Positions 1 to 9,595 of a stretch of DNA of 64,000 nucleotides are shown piece by piece. Each line of letters starts with the position of its first letter. Within the stretch, counting starts at the first letter, position 1. Made by a program: the position numbers and the translations under genes. The notes beneath the pieces are model-generated. The model was not told the DNA's origin, searched no databases, and saw only the letters and a list, made by a program, of their open reading frames with translations. The stretch is from Hyphomonas sp. (GTDB lineage Bacteria; Pseudomonadota; Alphaproteobacteria; Caulobacterales; Hyphomonadaceae). The DNA lies in assembly GCA_017792365.1 (NCBI GenBank), contig CP051229.1:1178001-1242000 (forward strand). Reading direction: 5' to 3'.

Positions 1-534
1 GCACTACTCCCGACACGGACACAGCCTCCATCCTGTAGACGACATGCCGGCTTAGCGGATGGTCAGCGGCAAGCCTTGGATGGTTGAAATCCTGCCCCGG
101 CGACCGCTCAAATCCGAGACGCTCCATGACAGCCTGGGAACGACGGTTGGAATCGGCAGTGTAGGTCCAGACACTCCCAATGCCCTGCTTCTCAAACGCG
201 TCCGCCAGAACCGCCCGCATGGCCTTGGTCACCAGCCCGCGCCCCCACCAGTCCGGGTGCAGACGCCACAATGCTTCAATGCCGCTGACCGGCATCCCTT
301 CACCAATCGGGTCCAGTCCCGCCACACCGATCAGCTCGTCGGCTTCGTTCCTGACAACCCAGGCGCCCCATCCTTGGGCTTCGATTTGCGTACGCAGCCG
401 CTCGTAAATGGCCTTTATGACCGCCTCGGACTGCCGCCCGCCGAGCCACGGATAGACGTCCGATGATGAAGCGCGACCAGACGCTCCAGATCCTCGTCCC
501 GCCATGCTCGCAATACTGGGTGGGGCGCATCCAT
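1..534 (-). CDS. GNAT N-acetyltransferase (RimJ/RimL type), frameshifted, 3' end outside window
   Basis: Acetyltransferases of this family move an acetyl group from acetyl-CoA to a protein N-terminus or small amine; the acceptor here is unknown. The start gives MDAPHPVLRAWRDEDLERL, the usual opening of the family. The frame then changes near 455-465 and resumes with DVYPWLGG. The acetyl-CoA loop region (HPDWWGRGLVTKAM) and the C-terminal MERLGFERS follow. No stop appears before base 1, so the gene runs out of the window. It starts three bases after the mccB stop and probably ends that transcript. The single frame change resembles others in this window, so a sequencing error is more likely than a pseudogene. 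Confidence 0.75.
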
Positions 535-537
535 GGA

Positions 538-2095
538 CTACATCCGGAACACGCCGAAAGTCGTCTCCGGCACAGGCGCATTCAATGACGCAGAGATCGC
601 CAGTCCCAGCACGTCGCGCGTCTGCGCTGGATCGATGATCCCATCGTCCCACAAACGTGCGGTCGCGTAGTAGGGCGAACCCTCTTTCTCATAGAGCTCG
701 CGAACCGGCTGCTTGAAAGCATCCTCGTCCGCCTTCGACCACGTCTCCGCATCGCGATGAACCGTCGCGAGCACGCTCGCCGCCTGCTCGCCGCCCATCA
801 CCGAGATGCGGGAGTTCGGCCACGTGAACAGGAACCGCGGCGAGAACGCGCGTCCGCACATGCCGTAATTGCCAGCACCGAACGAGCCGCCGATCAGCAC
901 CGTGAATTTCGGCACCTGCGCCGACGCAACCGCCGTCACCAGCTTGGCCCCGTCGGCGATCCCTCCGGCCTCATACTTCCCGCCCACCATGAACCCGGAG
1001 ATATTCTGCAGGAAAACCAGCGGGAATCTTCCGCTTGCACGCCAGCTCAATGAAGTGCGCGCCCTTGAGCGCTCTCCGAAAACAGCACGCCGTTATTCGC
1101 CGATTGCAACCGGATAGCCCCATATCCGCGCGAACCCGGTAACCAGCGACTCGCCGTACAGCGGTTTGAACTCATCGAAGCTCGAGCCGTCGACAACCCG
1201 CGAGATCACTTCGCGAACGTCGTAGGCGCGCGCACATCGTCCGGAACAATATCGTAGAGCTCGGCGGGATCGTGCTTCGGCGGCGTCACTTCGGCGACGT
1301 CCAGATCCACCCGCTTTACCGTATTCAGGTTGGCAACGATCGACCGAACGATCTGCAACGCATGCTCATCGTTCGCAGCGACATGGTCGACCACGCCCGA
1401 CCTGCGGCCATGAACATCCGCCCCGCCCAGATCGGTTGCAGTGATCACCTCGCCCGTCGCCGCCTTCACGAGCGGCGGCCCGCCAAGAAAATCGTACCCT
1501 GACTTTCTTCACCCGCGCCGCGCACGATCACGGTCTCATCCGACATTGCCGGCACATACGCGCCGCCCGCCGTGCACGAGCCCATGACGCAGGCGATCTG
1601 CGCAATGCCGGCAGCGCTCATCTGCGCTCGGTTGAAGAAGATGCGCCCAAAATGCTCGCGGTCGGGAAACACCTCGGACTGGTGCGGCAGGTTCGCGCCG
1701 CCAGAATCCACCAGATAGATGCAAGGCAGCCGGTTCTGTTGCGCGATCTCCTGCGCCCGCAAATGCTTTTTCACGGTAATCGGGAAGTACGCGCCGCCCT
1801 TCACGGTCGAGTCGTTGCAGACGATCATGACCTCGCGGCCGGACACCCGTCCGATGCCGGTAATGATCCCGCCGCCGGGCGCCGCATCGTCATACATGCC
1901 CCAGGCCGCAAGCTGCGACAGTTCAAGAAACGGCGCTCCCGGATCCAGCAGCCGCTCCACCCGCTCCCGCGGCAGCAACTTCCCCCGACCGACATGACGC
2001 TCCCGCGCCTTCTCCGATCCGCCAAAGCCCACTTGCGCCACGCGCTCGCGCAGCTCGCTCGCCAGCTTGCGATTTTGTTCCCCGAGCTTGCTCAC
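538..2095 (-). CDS. mccB: Methylcrotonoyl-CoA carboxylase, carboxyltransferase (beta) subunit, frameshifted
   Basis: The beta subunit transfers carboxyl from biotin to 3-methylcrotonyl-CoA in leucine breakdown. Three frames join into one protein of about 519 residues, close to the family's usual 535. Family blocks are [50 protein letters not shown], and in the second half [22 protein letters not shown] and [20 protein letters not shown]. It ends in FGVFRM, typical of MccB. Frame breaks lie near 1470, 1210, 1060 and 1035; the last is one extra C in a CCC run. The GTG start overlaps the ivd stop by four bases, so the two are translationally coupled. The biotin-carrying alpha subunit is not in the window and would be expected beyond base 1. 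Confidence 0.92.
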
Positions 2096-3246
2096 GCCCC
2101 GATGATCTCCCGGCCGATCAGATAACGCCGAATCTCGTTCGTTCCGGCGCCGATATCGTACAGCTTCGCGTCGCGTGCGAAGCGCTCGACCGGCCATTCC
2201 TTGGTGTAACCGGCGCCGCCCAGCGCCTGGATCGCCTCCAGCGAAACTTTCACGGCGTTCTCGCTGGCGAGCAGGATGGCGCCCGCCGCATCCTGCCGCG
2301 TCGTCCGTCCCGCATCACAGGCCTTTGCAACGGCATAGACGTAGGCGCGCGCCGAATTCAGCGCCACGACCATGTCAGCGACTTTCCCCTGCATGAGCTG
2401 GAACGAGCCGATCGGCTGACCGAACTGCTTGCGCTCGCGCACGTATGGCAACACCACATCCAGACACGCCTGCATGATCCCCAGCGGCCCGCCCGCAAGC
2501 ACGGCGCGCTCATAATCGAGCCCGCTCATCAGCACCTTCACGCCGCCATTGACCGGCCCCATAACGTTGTCCTCAGGCACCTCGCAATCCTCGAAGACAA
2601 TCTCCGCCGTATCGCTGCCCCGCATCCCCATCTTGTGCAGCTTCGGAGACGCCGAGAACCCGGCAAAGTCCTTCTCGATCAGGAATGCGGTGATGCCTTT
2701 GGGTCCGGCCCCGGGATCAGTCTTCGCATAGACAACCAGCGTATCTGCGTGCGGCGCGTTGGTAATCCAGAACTTGGTGCCGTTCAGGATGTAGCGGTCA
2801 CCCTTCTTCTCGGCCTTCAATGACATCGAGACCACGTCCGAGCCGGCGCCGGCGTCAGACATGGCGAGAGACCCGACGTGCTCGCCTGAAATCAGCTTCG
2901 GCAGGAACTTGGCCTTTTGCGCCGGATTCGCCCAACGCCGGATCTGGTTCACGCAGAGGTTGGAATGAGCGCCATACGACAGACCAATGGACGCCGACGC
3001 GCGGGAGACTTCTTCAACCGCAATCACGTGCTCGAGATAACCGAGCCCGAGCCCGCCATCGCTCTCCTCAACGGTGATGCCGTGAAGCCCCAGCTCTCCC
3101 ATCTGCGGCCACAGTTCGCGGGGAAAGTGGTTCTCTTCATCGATCTCGGCAGCCTTGGGCTGGATGCGCTGGGCCGCGAAGCGCTGTGTGACAGACCGGA
3201 TCTGGTCGGCCATTTCCCCAAGGTTAAAATCAAGTTCAACGAACAA
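2092..3246 (-). CDS. ivd: Isovaleryl-CoA dehydrogenase
   Basis: This FAD enzyme oxidises isovaleryl-CoA to 3-methylcrotonyl-CoA, the step before methylcrotonoyl-CoA carboxylase, which is encoded next to it. The acyl-CoA dehydrogenase layout is complete: N-terminal helices ([19 protein letters not shown]), middle domain ([32 protein letters not shown]), and the C-terminal domain. The glutamate in [15 protein letters not shown] sits where the catalytic base of isovaleryl-CoA dehydrogenase lies, which separates it from short-chain relatives. [16 protein letters not shown] closes the gene. The start is uncertain: the open frame reaches a TTG at 3297, and I chose the TTG at 3246 because it gives 384 residues beginning just before the conserved LDFNLGE segment. 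Confidence 0.9.
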   Translation of the reverse strand: MFVELDFNLGEMADQIRSVTQRFAAQRIQPKAAEIDEENHFPRELWPQMGELGLHGITVEESDGGLGLGYLEHVIAVEEVSRASASIGLSYGAHSNLCVNQIRRWANPAQKAKFLPKLISGEHVGSLAMSDAGAGSDVVSMSLKAEKKGDRYILNGTKFWITNAPHADTLVVYAKTDPGAGPKGITAFLIEKDFAGFSASPKLHKMGMRGSDTAEIVFEDCEVPEDNVMGPVNGGVKVLMSGLDYERAVLAGGPLGIMQACLDVVLPYVRERKQFGQPIGSFQLMQGKVADMVVALNSARAYVYAVAKACDAGRTTRQDAAGAILLASENAVKVSLEAIQALGGAGYTKEWPVERFARDAKLYDIGAGTNEIRRYLIGREIIGA

Positions 3247-3373
3247 TTCGGCGACTCCGTCAGCAAAGCTGCCGCAACCTACTCGAATTGCCGTCAAACC
3301 AAAATGCGTCTTGAGATCGCCCCCGTGGCCCCCTGACGCCGCTCATTCGCGGACGTCAGCAACCCCGTCGCGG

Positions 3374-4216
3374 CTATACGCGCGCGTATCCGCGGCTGTT
3401 GATATACCGCCGAAGCTCGTCGATCCGCGTCTCCGGATTGGGATGCGTCGACATCCATTCCGTTGGCCGACCCTGCGAAGCCGCACCCATCTTCTGCCAG
3501 AGCGTGATGGCCTGCGTGACATCATAGCCCGCCACCTGCATGTAATCGACGCCGACAATGTCCGCTTCAAGCTCGTTCTGGCGGCTGAATGGCAGCATGA
3601 TCCCGACGGTGGCGCCTGCGCCCATCACCGCCAGCGCCGCATTCTTCTGATCGTTCGAGATTCCGCTGGCGCCGACAGCCACCGAACCCAGCGCCAGACC
3701 CAGCGCTGTCGCCTGCTGCTGGCCTGCACGGAGCGCGGCATGACGCTGTGTCACGTGACCTGTCTCGTGGCCCATCACCGCAGCGATCTGGTCTTCATTG
3801 TCAGCAAAATCGATCAGCCCCTTGTAGAACCCGACCTTGCCGCCAGGCAGCACGAACGCATTCTTTTCCTCGGAGTCGAAAACAACGAATTCCCAGTTGG
3901 CGTTGTAGGCGCCGGCCGCCTGCGCGATGCGCGGTCCAACACGCTGCAGCAGCGCGTTGGCGGCCCGATCGTTCGAGATCGGCGTCTCGGCTTTGGTCTG
4001 CTCCCACGCTTGCTCGGCCAACGGCGCAAGCTGTGCTTCGCTGGGTGCAAAGAACTGCGCCGTGTCGGCGCATCCGGCGGCGCCGCTCACCCCCACCAGC
4101 ATCGTGCCGGCCCAGAGACCGCGAACCAGATCGCGACGGTGCATTTTCGGCGACGCGATCGCGAACCCTTCAATGTTCGTTGGCGCTAGCTTGCTGTCGT
4201 GATGCTCATTGCACAT
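3374..4216 (-). CDS. M48 family metalloprotease with Tat/lipoprotein-like signal
   Basis: Zinc peptidases of this family (LoiP/BepA-like) act in the periplasm on envelope proteins. The zinc site is HETGH, with the third ligand in NELEADIVG, and the C-terminal STHPNPETRIDEL motif is typical. Residues 25-50 read MHRRDLVRG, a hydrophobic stretch, then GAAGC, which resembles a twin-arginine signal with a weak lipobox. The start at 4216 is preceded by GGAGGA with a seven-base gap, which supports a 24-residue extension ahead of that signal; the internal Met at 4144 has no clear ribosome site. It stands alone between ivd and glpK. Confidence 0.85.
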   Translation of the reverse strand: MCNEHHDSKLAPTNIEGFAIASPKMHRRDLVRGLWAGTMLVGVSGAAGCADTAQFFAPSEAQLAPLAEQAWEQTKAETPISNDRAANALLQRVGPRIAQAAGAYNANWEFVVFDSEEKNAFVLPGGKVGFYKGLIDFADNEDQIAAVMGHETGHVTQRHAALRAGQQQATALGLALGSVAVGASGISNDQKNAALAVMGAGATVGIMLPFSRQNELEADIVGVDYMQVAGYDVTQAITLWQKMGAASQGRPTEWMSTHPNPETRIDELRRYINSRGYARV

Positions 4217-4326
4217 CGTGTCGTCCTCCGAACTTTGGTCGCCGCCGAAAAGGAGAGGCGGTATGATCTAGAATATCTGCGCAACGTCGCAATGAACACA
4301 GCCTGAATTACGTGCGTTGCACCGAG

Positions 4327-5803
4327 TTAATGGCTCAGCACGCGCGCAACGGCAGCCTTCCATCCCTCGGTCGCAGCACGACGCTGCTCGTGAGCCGCAC
4401 CAGGGGTGAAAGCTGCCTGCGCGCTCCAGAACGCTTCAGTCTCCTCAAGCGTTCCAAACTCCCCCGCACCAACAGCAGCCAGCATCGCCGCGCCTAGCGC
4501 TGTGGTCTCCGTATTCACCGGACGCACCACTTCCAACCCCAGCACGTCCGACATGAATTGAAGCATCCAGTCATTCTTCGCCATCCCGCCGTCCACCCTC
4601 AAACGACGAGGCGCAATCGCATCCGCAGCCATCGCTTCCAGCAGCTCCGCCGTCTGGAATACAGTCGCCTCAAGCGCAGCACGGGCGATGTGCGCGGCGC
4701 TCGTTCCCCTCGTCAGCCCGAACAGCGCGCCGCGGGCGTCGGGATCCCAGTGTGGCGCGCCCAGTCCCACAAATGCCGGCACCAGATAGACGCCACCCGT
4801 ATCCTCAAGCGCCGCCGCCATTTCGCCAGCCTCCGCGCCATCGCGAATGATGCCCAGACCGTCCCGCAGCCACTGGATCGTGCTGCCCGCCGAGAGGATC
4901 GATCCCTCGAGGGCGTAGGTTGTCCGGCCGGCCACACGGTAGGCGATCGTCCCGAGCAGACCAGCCGAGGACAGCTTCAGTTCCTCGCCCGTATTCAGCA
5001 CCAGGAAGGCGCCGGTCCCATAGGTCGATTTCACGTCCCCGGCGGAAAAGCATGCCTGCCCGACCAGCGCCGCCTGCTGGTCCCCGGCGATACCGCAAAC
5101 CGGAAGCGAGACGCCAAACGCTTTGACTTCGCCGAAACACCCTGCCGAATCCCGCACCTCAGGCAGCATCGACACCGGCACGCCGAAAATCCCGCACAAC
5201 TCCTCGTCCCACCGTCCGCGGACAATGTCGTAGAGCGATGTTCTCGATGCATTTGTCGCGTCGGTCGCATGGATGGCCCCGCCGCTCATGCGCCACAGCA
5301 GAAAGGTATCGATGGTGCCGCAGGCCAGCTCACCGCGCTGGGCCTGTGCGCGGGCGCCCTCCACATGGTCCAGTATCCAGCTGAGCTTGGTGGCGGAAAA
5401 ATAAGGATCGAGAACCAGACCCGTCCGCTCACGAACAGCGCCCTCCACGCCATCCCGCTTCAGCTCAGCGACCCGTTCGGCCGTCCGGCGGTCCTGCCAC
5501 ACAATTGCATTGTAGATAGGCCGCCCGGTCGCCCGCTCCCAGATCACAACAGTCTCGCGCTGATTGGTGATCCCGATCCCTGCGATCGGCGCCTTCCAAT
5601 GCGCGGATCGTCTCCACCGCCGTCCGTTCAATGCTCGCCCAGATCGCCTCAGGATCGTGCTCCACCCATCCAGATTGCGGGAAGATCTGCGGGAACTCCT
5701 CCTGCGACGAGGCCAGCACCTCTCCGTCCAGCCCGATGGCCATTGTCCTGCTGGATGTCGTCCCCTGATCCAGCGCGAGGATCACGCCCCCTCTAACGCT
5801 CAA
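4327..5803 (-). CDS. glpK: Glycerol kinase, frameshifted
   Basis: Glycerol kinase makes sn-glycerol 3-phosphate from glycerol and ATP in the cytoplasm. The N-terminus [12 protein letters not shown] is the phosphate-binding loop of the FGGY kinase family. Other family blocks are [80 protein letters not shown] and [10 protein letters not shown]. One frame change near 5583-5600 splits it; joined, it has about 492 residues, the normal length. Its ATG overlaps the astA stop by four bases. No glycerol transporter or dehydrogenase gene lies nearby. Confidence 0.94.
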
Positions 5804-6798
5804 GACTTCGCCTCCACGTAAACCAGCACGCCATCCGCCCCCGACACACCCAACCGCGCCGCGATCGCCGCCCGGTCGTCGCCCTTCCGGAAGGCCGCCG
5901 CCCCAAATCCCGCGACGCGAGCCGCCGCGACATATCCATCGCTGTCCGCCGCCCGCGAAACAAACTCCGACGCAGACATCCGCGCGGACTGTCGAACGAT
6001 CGTGATGTCATCGACATACGCTTCCATGCATGGGCCCGCATCGAAGATGTCCACCACATTGTTGAACCTGAAGCGCTGGGATTCCAGCATCCGGCGCGCT
6101 GGCGCAGCATCGGGATGCGGTTTGCCGATCACCGCGCGCGCCTCGGCCGGCAGCAGGTCCGCATAGATCGGGTAACGCGGCATCAGATCTGCGATGAACC
6201 GGTGATCCCGCGCGCTCATCACATCGGCTTTCTGATACTCGATCCGGAAAAACTTCGCGCCAACCGCATCCCAGAAGGGCGACCGGCCCTCCTCATCCGT
6301 CCAGCCCCTCACCTCGGCCATGGCGCGATGGCCAAACCTCACGGGGTCAGCCGCGATCAGCATCATCCGCGCATAGGAAAGAAGCTTGCCGCGCCCACCG
6401 CCGCGCGCGTCCCGCCGCAGGAACAGCGTCCCGAGCTCCGTGTCCCCATGATAGTCGTTGACCAAGTGCAGCAGATCCAGCTCCACCTTCACGCCCAGTT
6501 CGGGCGACACCTTGGAATCCCGCGATATCCTGTAGGAGTAAAACGGGCGCTCCTTCCCCAGGCTGGTGATCAGGCTGGCCGTCCCGAGGATGTCGCCATC
6601 CTCCTCTAGCACCATGAAATAGGTCTCACCGTCCGGCGGCGCGCTCGGCCGCTCAAACGACCGCGAAGACAGCTCAACGCGATCCGCCATCTGGGCGCGG
6701 CTCGCCGGCATCGTCAGCATTCCCCGATCGACATTGGCGATCAGGGCCTCCAACTGGTCCAGGTCGGCTTCACGGGCTGGGCGTACAATCATTGTCAT
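5800..6798 (-). CDS. astA: Arginine N-succinyltransferase
   Basis: AstA starts the arginine succinyltransferase pathway by succinylating arginine with succinyl-CoA. The 332-residue protein shows the family signatures: [15 protein letters not shown] at the start, [64 protein letters not shown] and [12 protein letters not shown]. The rest of the pathway (astB, astD, astE) is absent from this window, and the gene is instead coupled by an ATGA overlap to glpK. The start is an ATG followed by a second Met two codons later; either could be used. Confidence 0.93.
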   Translation of the reverse strand: MTMIVRPAREADLDQLEALIANVDRGMLTMPASRAQMADRVELSSRSFERPSAPPDGETYFMVLEEDGDILGTASLITSLGKERPFYSYRISRDSKVSPELGVKVELDLLHLVNDYHGDTELGTLFLRRDARGGGRGKLLSYARMMLIAADPVRFGHRAMAEVRGWTDEEGRSPFWDAVGAKFFRIEYQKADVMSARDHRFIADLMPRYPIYADLLPAEARAVIGKPHPDAAPARRMLESQRFRFNNVVDIFDAGPCMEAYVDDITIVRQSARMSASEFVSRAADSDGYVAAARVAGFGAAAFRKGDDRAAIAARLGVSGADGVLVYVEAKS

Positions 6799-6841
6799 CG
6801 GGCCATGCTAGGTCGGGTCGCGGCAGACCGGCAAGCACAGT

Positions 6842-8725
6842 CTAATGACGCCCGCGCAACGCCGGTAAACGCTGCGCGCGATATAGCGCCAGAGGTGAAT
6901 CGATCCCCTCCACGGGCTTCAGCCAGCCGGGAACTTCGCCGCTGCTGAGCCGCGCAGCCAGCGTGTTCTCAGCACTCACACCCTCTGCAGCGTGCTCGAT
7001 GTAGAAACCGGCTTCCGGCAGTCCGTCACAGACGAGCACGTAGTCGGCCCCCGCCCGCGACAGGATCTCCCTTGCCGCCACATCGTCCGACCGGAACGCC
7101 TCCATAGCCGCGAGCGTCCCCTCCGCGTTCCGGTGATACGGCGCCGCCAGCACAGAATGGTGGCTTGCAGCCAGAACGCCCGATCCGATGACAAACTGGT
7201 TGAGGATGACCCCAGGCTCCGCGCGGTTCAGCTGCGCCAGCAGCCCTTGTTCGAAACATATGCTCGAGTCCGCCTGACGCCCCACGAAGTCGACCATCAC
7301 GGTTGGCGAAGTGGTCAATCGCTGCAGCTGATTTCCGACCGCCGACCAGCCGGCAGCTGAACCCGCCACCATCAGCACGCCAAACACGGCCAGCGTCCGC
7401 AACCCCGGAGCCTTGCGATACGCGCGATGCGCATCAACAATCGCCCTCGCGGCGAACGGAACCGCGAACGCGGTAGCGAAACCGGCGCCGCGAACCTGCC
7501 AGACCATCAGGACGACACCGCAGAAAAGGAATGCGGCCGCAATCCATAACGCGTGGTCGCCCGAACGATCTCGCAACTGGACCACAGCCAGGACACAGGC
7601 GGCCAGTGCAGCGCCGGCCAGAGCGAAAAAGTGCGCAATGTTGTCAGACCACAGCTGAGTCAGCGGTCGCGCCTCACCGATCTGCTCCATCCAGAGGGTG
7701 CGCATCTCCGGACTGACATCGCCATACCCGCCGCCCAGACAAGCGGGCGCCAGCACCAGCAACGCGAGCACAGCTACGCCCCCGCCAGCCAGCGCGCACA
7801 CTAGCCGGCCCGAAACTGTGCCCGCCAGTCTCTGATGCGAGAAACGGGACAGGCAGATCGCGGTGAGCCCTGAAGCAAGGCCCATCCAGAGAAAGCTGGT
7901 CGACATCGCGTCACACCGCGCCTGCGACCACGCGGAGGGCGGCACATGCCCCATAAACCCGGCCAACATCACCACGCTCATCCCCGCGCCGAACTGGAAC
8001 AGACTGGCAGCGAACCGCGCAGGCCTCACGAGCCACAGCAAACCCGCAACAACCGAGCCGGTCGCCAGAAATGGCAACGCCTCCGCCGCCGTCACCACCG
8101 CAAGCGCCAGCGCCCCGCCAGGAAGGAAACCTCTCCGGTTGTGGGAACTCATCGTCATCAGCGCCCAGATCGCGCCGAGGACCAGAACGAGGACGACGTT
8201 GTGGTGGTCAAACATGCCCGGTGCAAACCGGTCGATCGCAGGAAACGCCAGAGCGGCGACGACAGCCGCCGTCCATCTGACCTGACTTTCATGCGCGCTG
8301 TCGGTCGCCAGCAGCCCCGCGATCCGCGTGACGAGGAACATGAAAACGGCCAGCAATCCAAGCGGCCATGCGAAAGCGACAGCGACCTCCGCCGCATCCC
8401 GACCGACCACCGGAGTGAGGACCCCGATTCCGCCCGCAATCGCCGCATCAACCCAGCGCGACCAGTGCATCGCAACGCCGTCAGGAGGGTTCAGTCTGTA
8501 TTGAGTGGTGTCGAACCAGCCCTGCCCGCCGAGCAGGTCGCGGACCTGCACGAGCCGCATGGCGCTGTCCGGCTCCCGGAATGTCTGCTGAAGCGCATCA
8601 GCGCCGAAAACGCTGATCAGGATCGCTGCCCCGAGCGCCCAACCCACGATCCACGGCTGAATGAGACGACGCGACAGCGGCGCCCAATGCGCCTGCGCCA
8701 CCGGCTGTAAGTCGCCACGCTCCAC
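6842..8725 (-). CDS. Polytopic membrane protein, GT-C / STT3-like glycosyltransferase
   Basis: This 627-residue protein has about a dozen hydrophobic segments over residues 25-460 and a hydrophilic C-terminal domain of about 170 residues. The first loop holds EPDSAMRLVQVRDLLGGQGW followed by NPPDGVAMHWSRWVDA, and a later loop holds FAPGMFDHHNVV. Acidic first-loop motifs and a DHH-type segment are features of GT-C enzymes such as oligosaccharyltransferase STT3, which take sugars from lipid carriers. I infer a GT-C enzyme; donor and acceptor are unknown. It is a single gene, reading away from the gene at 8927. Confidence 0.6.
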   Translation of the reverse strand: MERGDLQPVAQAHWAPLSRRLIQPWIVGWALGAAILISVFGADALQQTFREPDSAMRLVQVRDLLGGQGWFDTTQYRLNPPDGVAMHWSRWVDAAIAGGIGVLTPVVGRDAAEVAVAFAWPLGLLAVFMFLVTRIAGLLATDSAHESQVRWTAAVVAALAFPAIDRFAPGMFDHHNVVLVLVLGAIWALMTMSSHNRRGFLPGGALALAVVTAAEALPFLATGSVVAGLLWLVRPARFAASLFQFGAGMSVVMLAGFMGHVPPSAWSQARCDAMSTSFLWMGLASGLTAICLSRFSHQRLAGTVSGRLVCALAGGGVAVLALLVLAPACLGGGYGDVSPEMRTLWMEQIGEARPLTQLWSDNIAHFFALAGAALAACVLAVVQLRDRSGDHALWIAAAFLFCGVVLMVWQVRGAGFATAFAVPFAARAIVDAHRAYRKAPGLRTLAVFGVLMVAGSAAGWSAVGNQLQRLTTSPTVMVDFVGRQADSSICFEQGLLAQLNRAEPGVILNQFVIGSGVLAASHHSVLAAPYHRNAEGTLAAMEAFRSDDVAAREILSRAGADYVLVCDGLPEAGFYIEHAAEGVSAENTLAARLSSGEVPGWLKPVEGIDSPLALYRAQRLPALRGRH

Positions 8726-8926
8726 CTGTCGCCGACCAAACTGACGCGACCCTAAGGCCGCTTCGCTTAAGCAAACGCAAAGAGCTTGATGGTTGTACGC
8801 AAAGCGAAATTCGTCCCCGGACCGTCAACCGGTTGATCGTATCCCGCGCATTTTGCGGCCGCCGGTTCACCCCGTTTCAACCCTTCAATGATACCTACTG
8901 GGCTTCGGATCAGGGGATGGATCGAG

Positions 8927-9493
8927 ATGGCAAAAGCCGCCTTTCACAAGAACCAGCGCGTCTTCGTAAAGCCCGTCGGCACCTGGGCAGTCGTCGAAGC
9001 CGTGAAGCCTCAATGGGTCAAAGGCCTCGATGAGCCTTTGAAAGTCCACTACGACGTCGGCCTCGGCCGCGAATTCGCCGCCAGCGAGTTGGCCCCGGAA
9101 AAATCGGACACCGAGTTCCGCCAGGCTTCAGATTTCGAGAACTGGCGGATTGACCGCGAACGCAATCGCTGGCGCGACGCGCACGAAGTTCCCGACCACC
9201 CCCATCCCGGTACGTTCCCCGTCGTGATCACCGACGAAAAGAACTGGGGCGGCTGGCGCGTTCCGATCTCGGAATACGATCGCGACCCGCGGAAAATCGA
9301 GTTCGAAGCCAAGCTCATCGAATGCGCACCCGCCATGATGCAGGTCTGCGAAGCGATGGCGGCGGCTGGCGCCGAAAGCGCGAACGAACTCCCCGAGGAA
9401 GTGCTCGATGTCGCCAGACGGGCGACCGACCTCCTGCGCCGCATCTACGACACCGGCATCCCCTCATCAGCGGTGCTGGAACCGGCAGAGTAG
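8927..9493 (+). CDS. Conserved-looking hypothetical protein, cytoplasmic
   Basis: I do not recognise this family. The chosen start gives MAKAAFHKNQRVFVKPVGTW, with a purine-rich GGATCGAG just upstream; an in-frame ATG 39 bases earlier adds a less likely leader. The protein has about 188 residues, is acidic, and has no signal peptide or membrane segment. Its first 55 residues look like a small beta domain (KNQRVFVKP, WAVVEAVKPQW, LKVHYDVGLGREF). The last third is helical and includes LPEEVLDVARRATDLLRRI. A terminator-like hairpin follows, so it is probably transcribed alone. Confidence 0.7.
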   Translation: MAKAAFHKNQRVFVKPVGTWAVVEAVKPQWVKGLDEPLKVHYDVGLGREFAASELAPEKSDTEFRQASDFENWRIDRERNRWRDAHEVPDHPHPGTFPVVITDEKNWGGWRVPISEYDRDPRKIEFEAKLIECAPAMMQVCEAMAAAGAESANELPEEVLDVARRATDLLRRIYDTGIPSSAVLEPAE

Positions 9494-9501
9494 CGCCCGC
9501 C

Positions 9502-9530
9502 GGAGCGCCATGGCGCCTCCGACCTTTTCT
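9502..9530 (+). terminator. Likely intrinsic terminator after the hypothetical gene
   Basis: A stem built on the palindrome CGCCATGGCG, extended by GGAG/CCTCC with one bulge, is followed by CCTTTTCTT. It lies nine bases after the stop of the preceding gene and before pepN. Confidence 0.5.
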
Positions 9531-9595
9531 TCTGCGCCCATTCCACCTAGGACAGCGCAGGCGCCCAACGCCTGCCCGCTGCCCCTGGGGAACCG

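Noticed and set aside
8825-8836. Perfect palindrome TCAACCGGTTGA in the region between the divergent genes at 6842 and 8927
   Set aside because: Only 12 bases and no regulator gene nearby; a chance event cannot be excluded.
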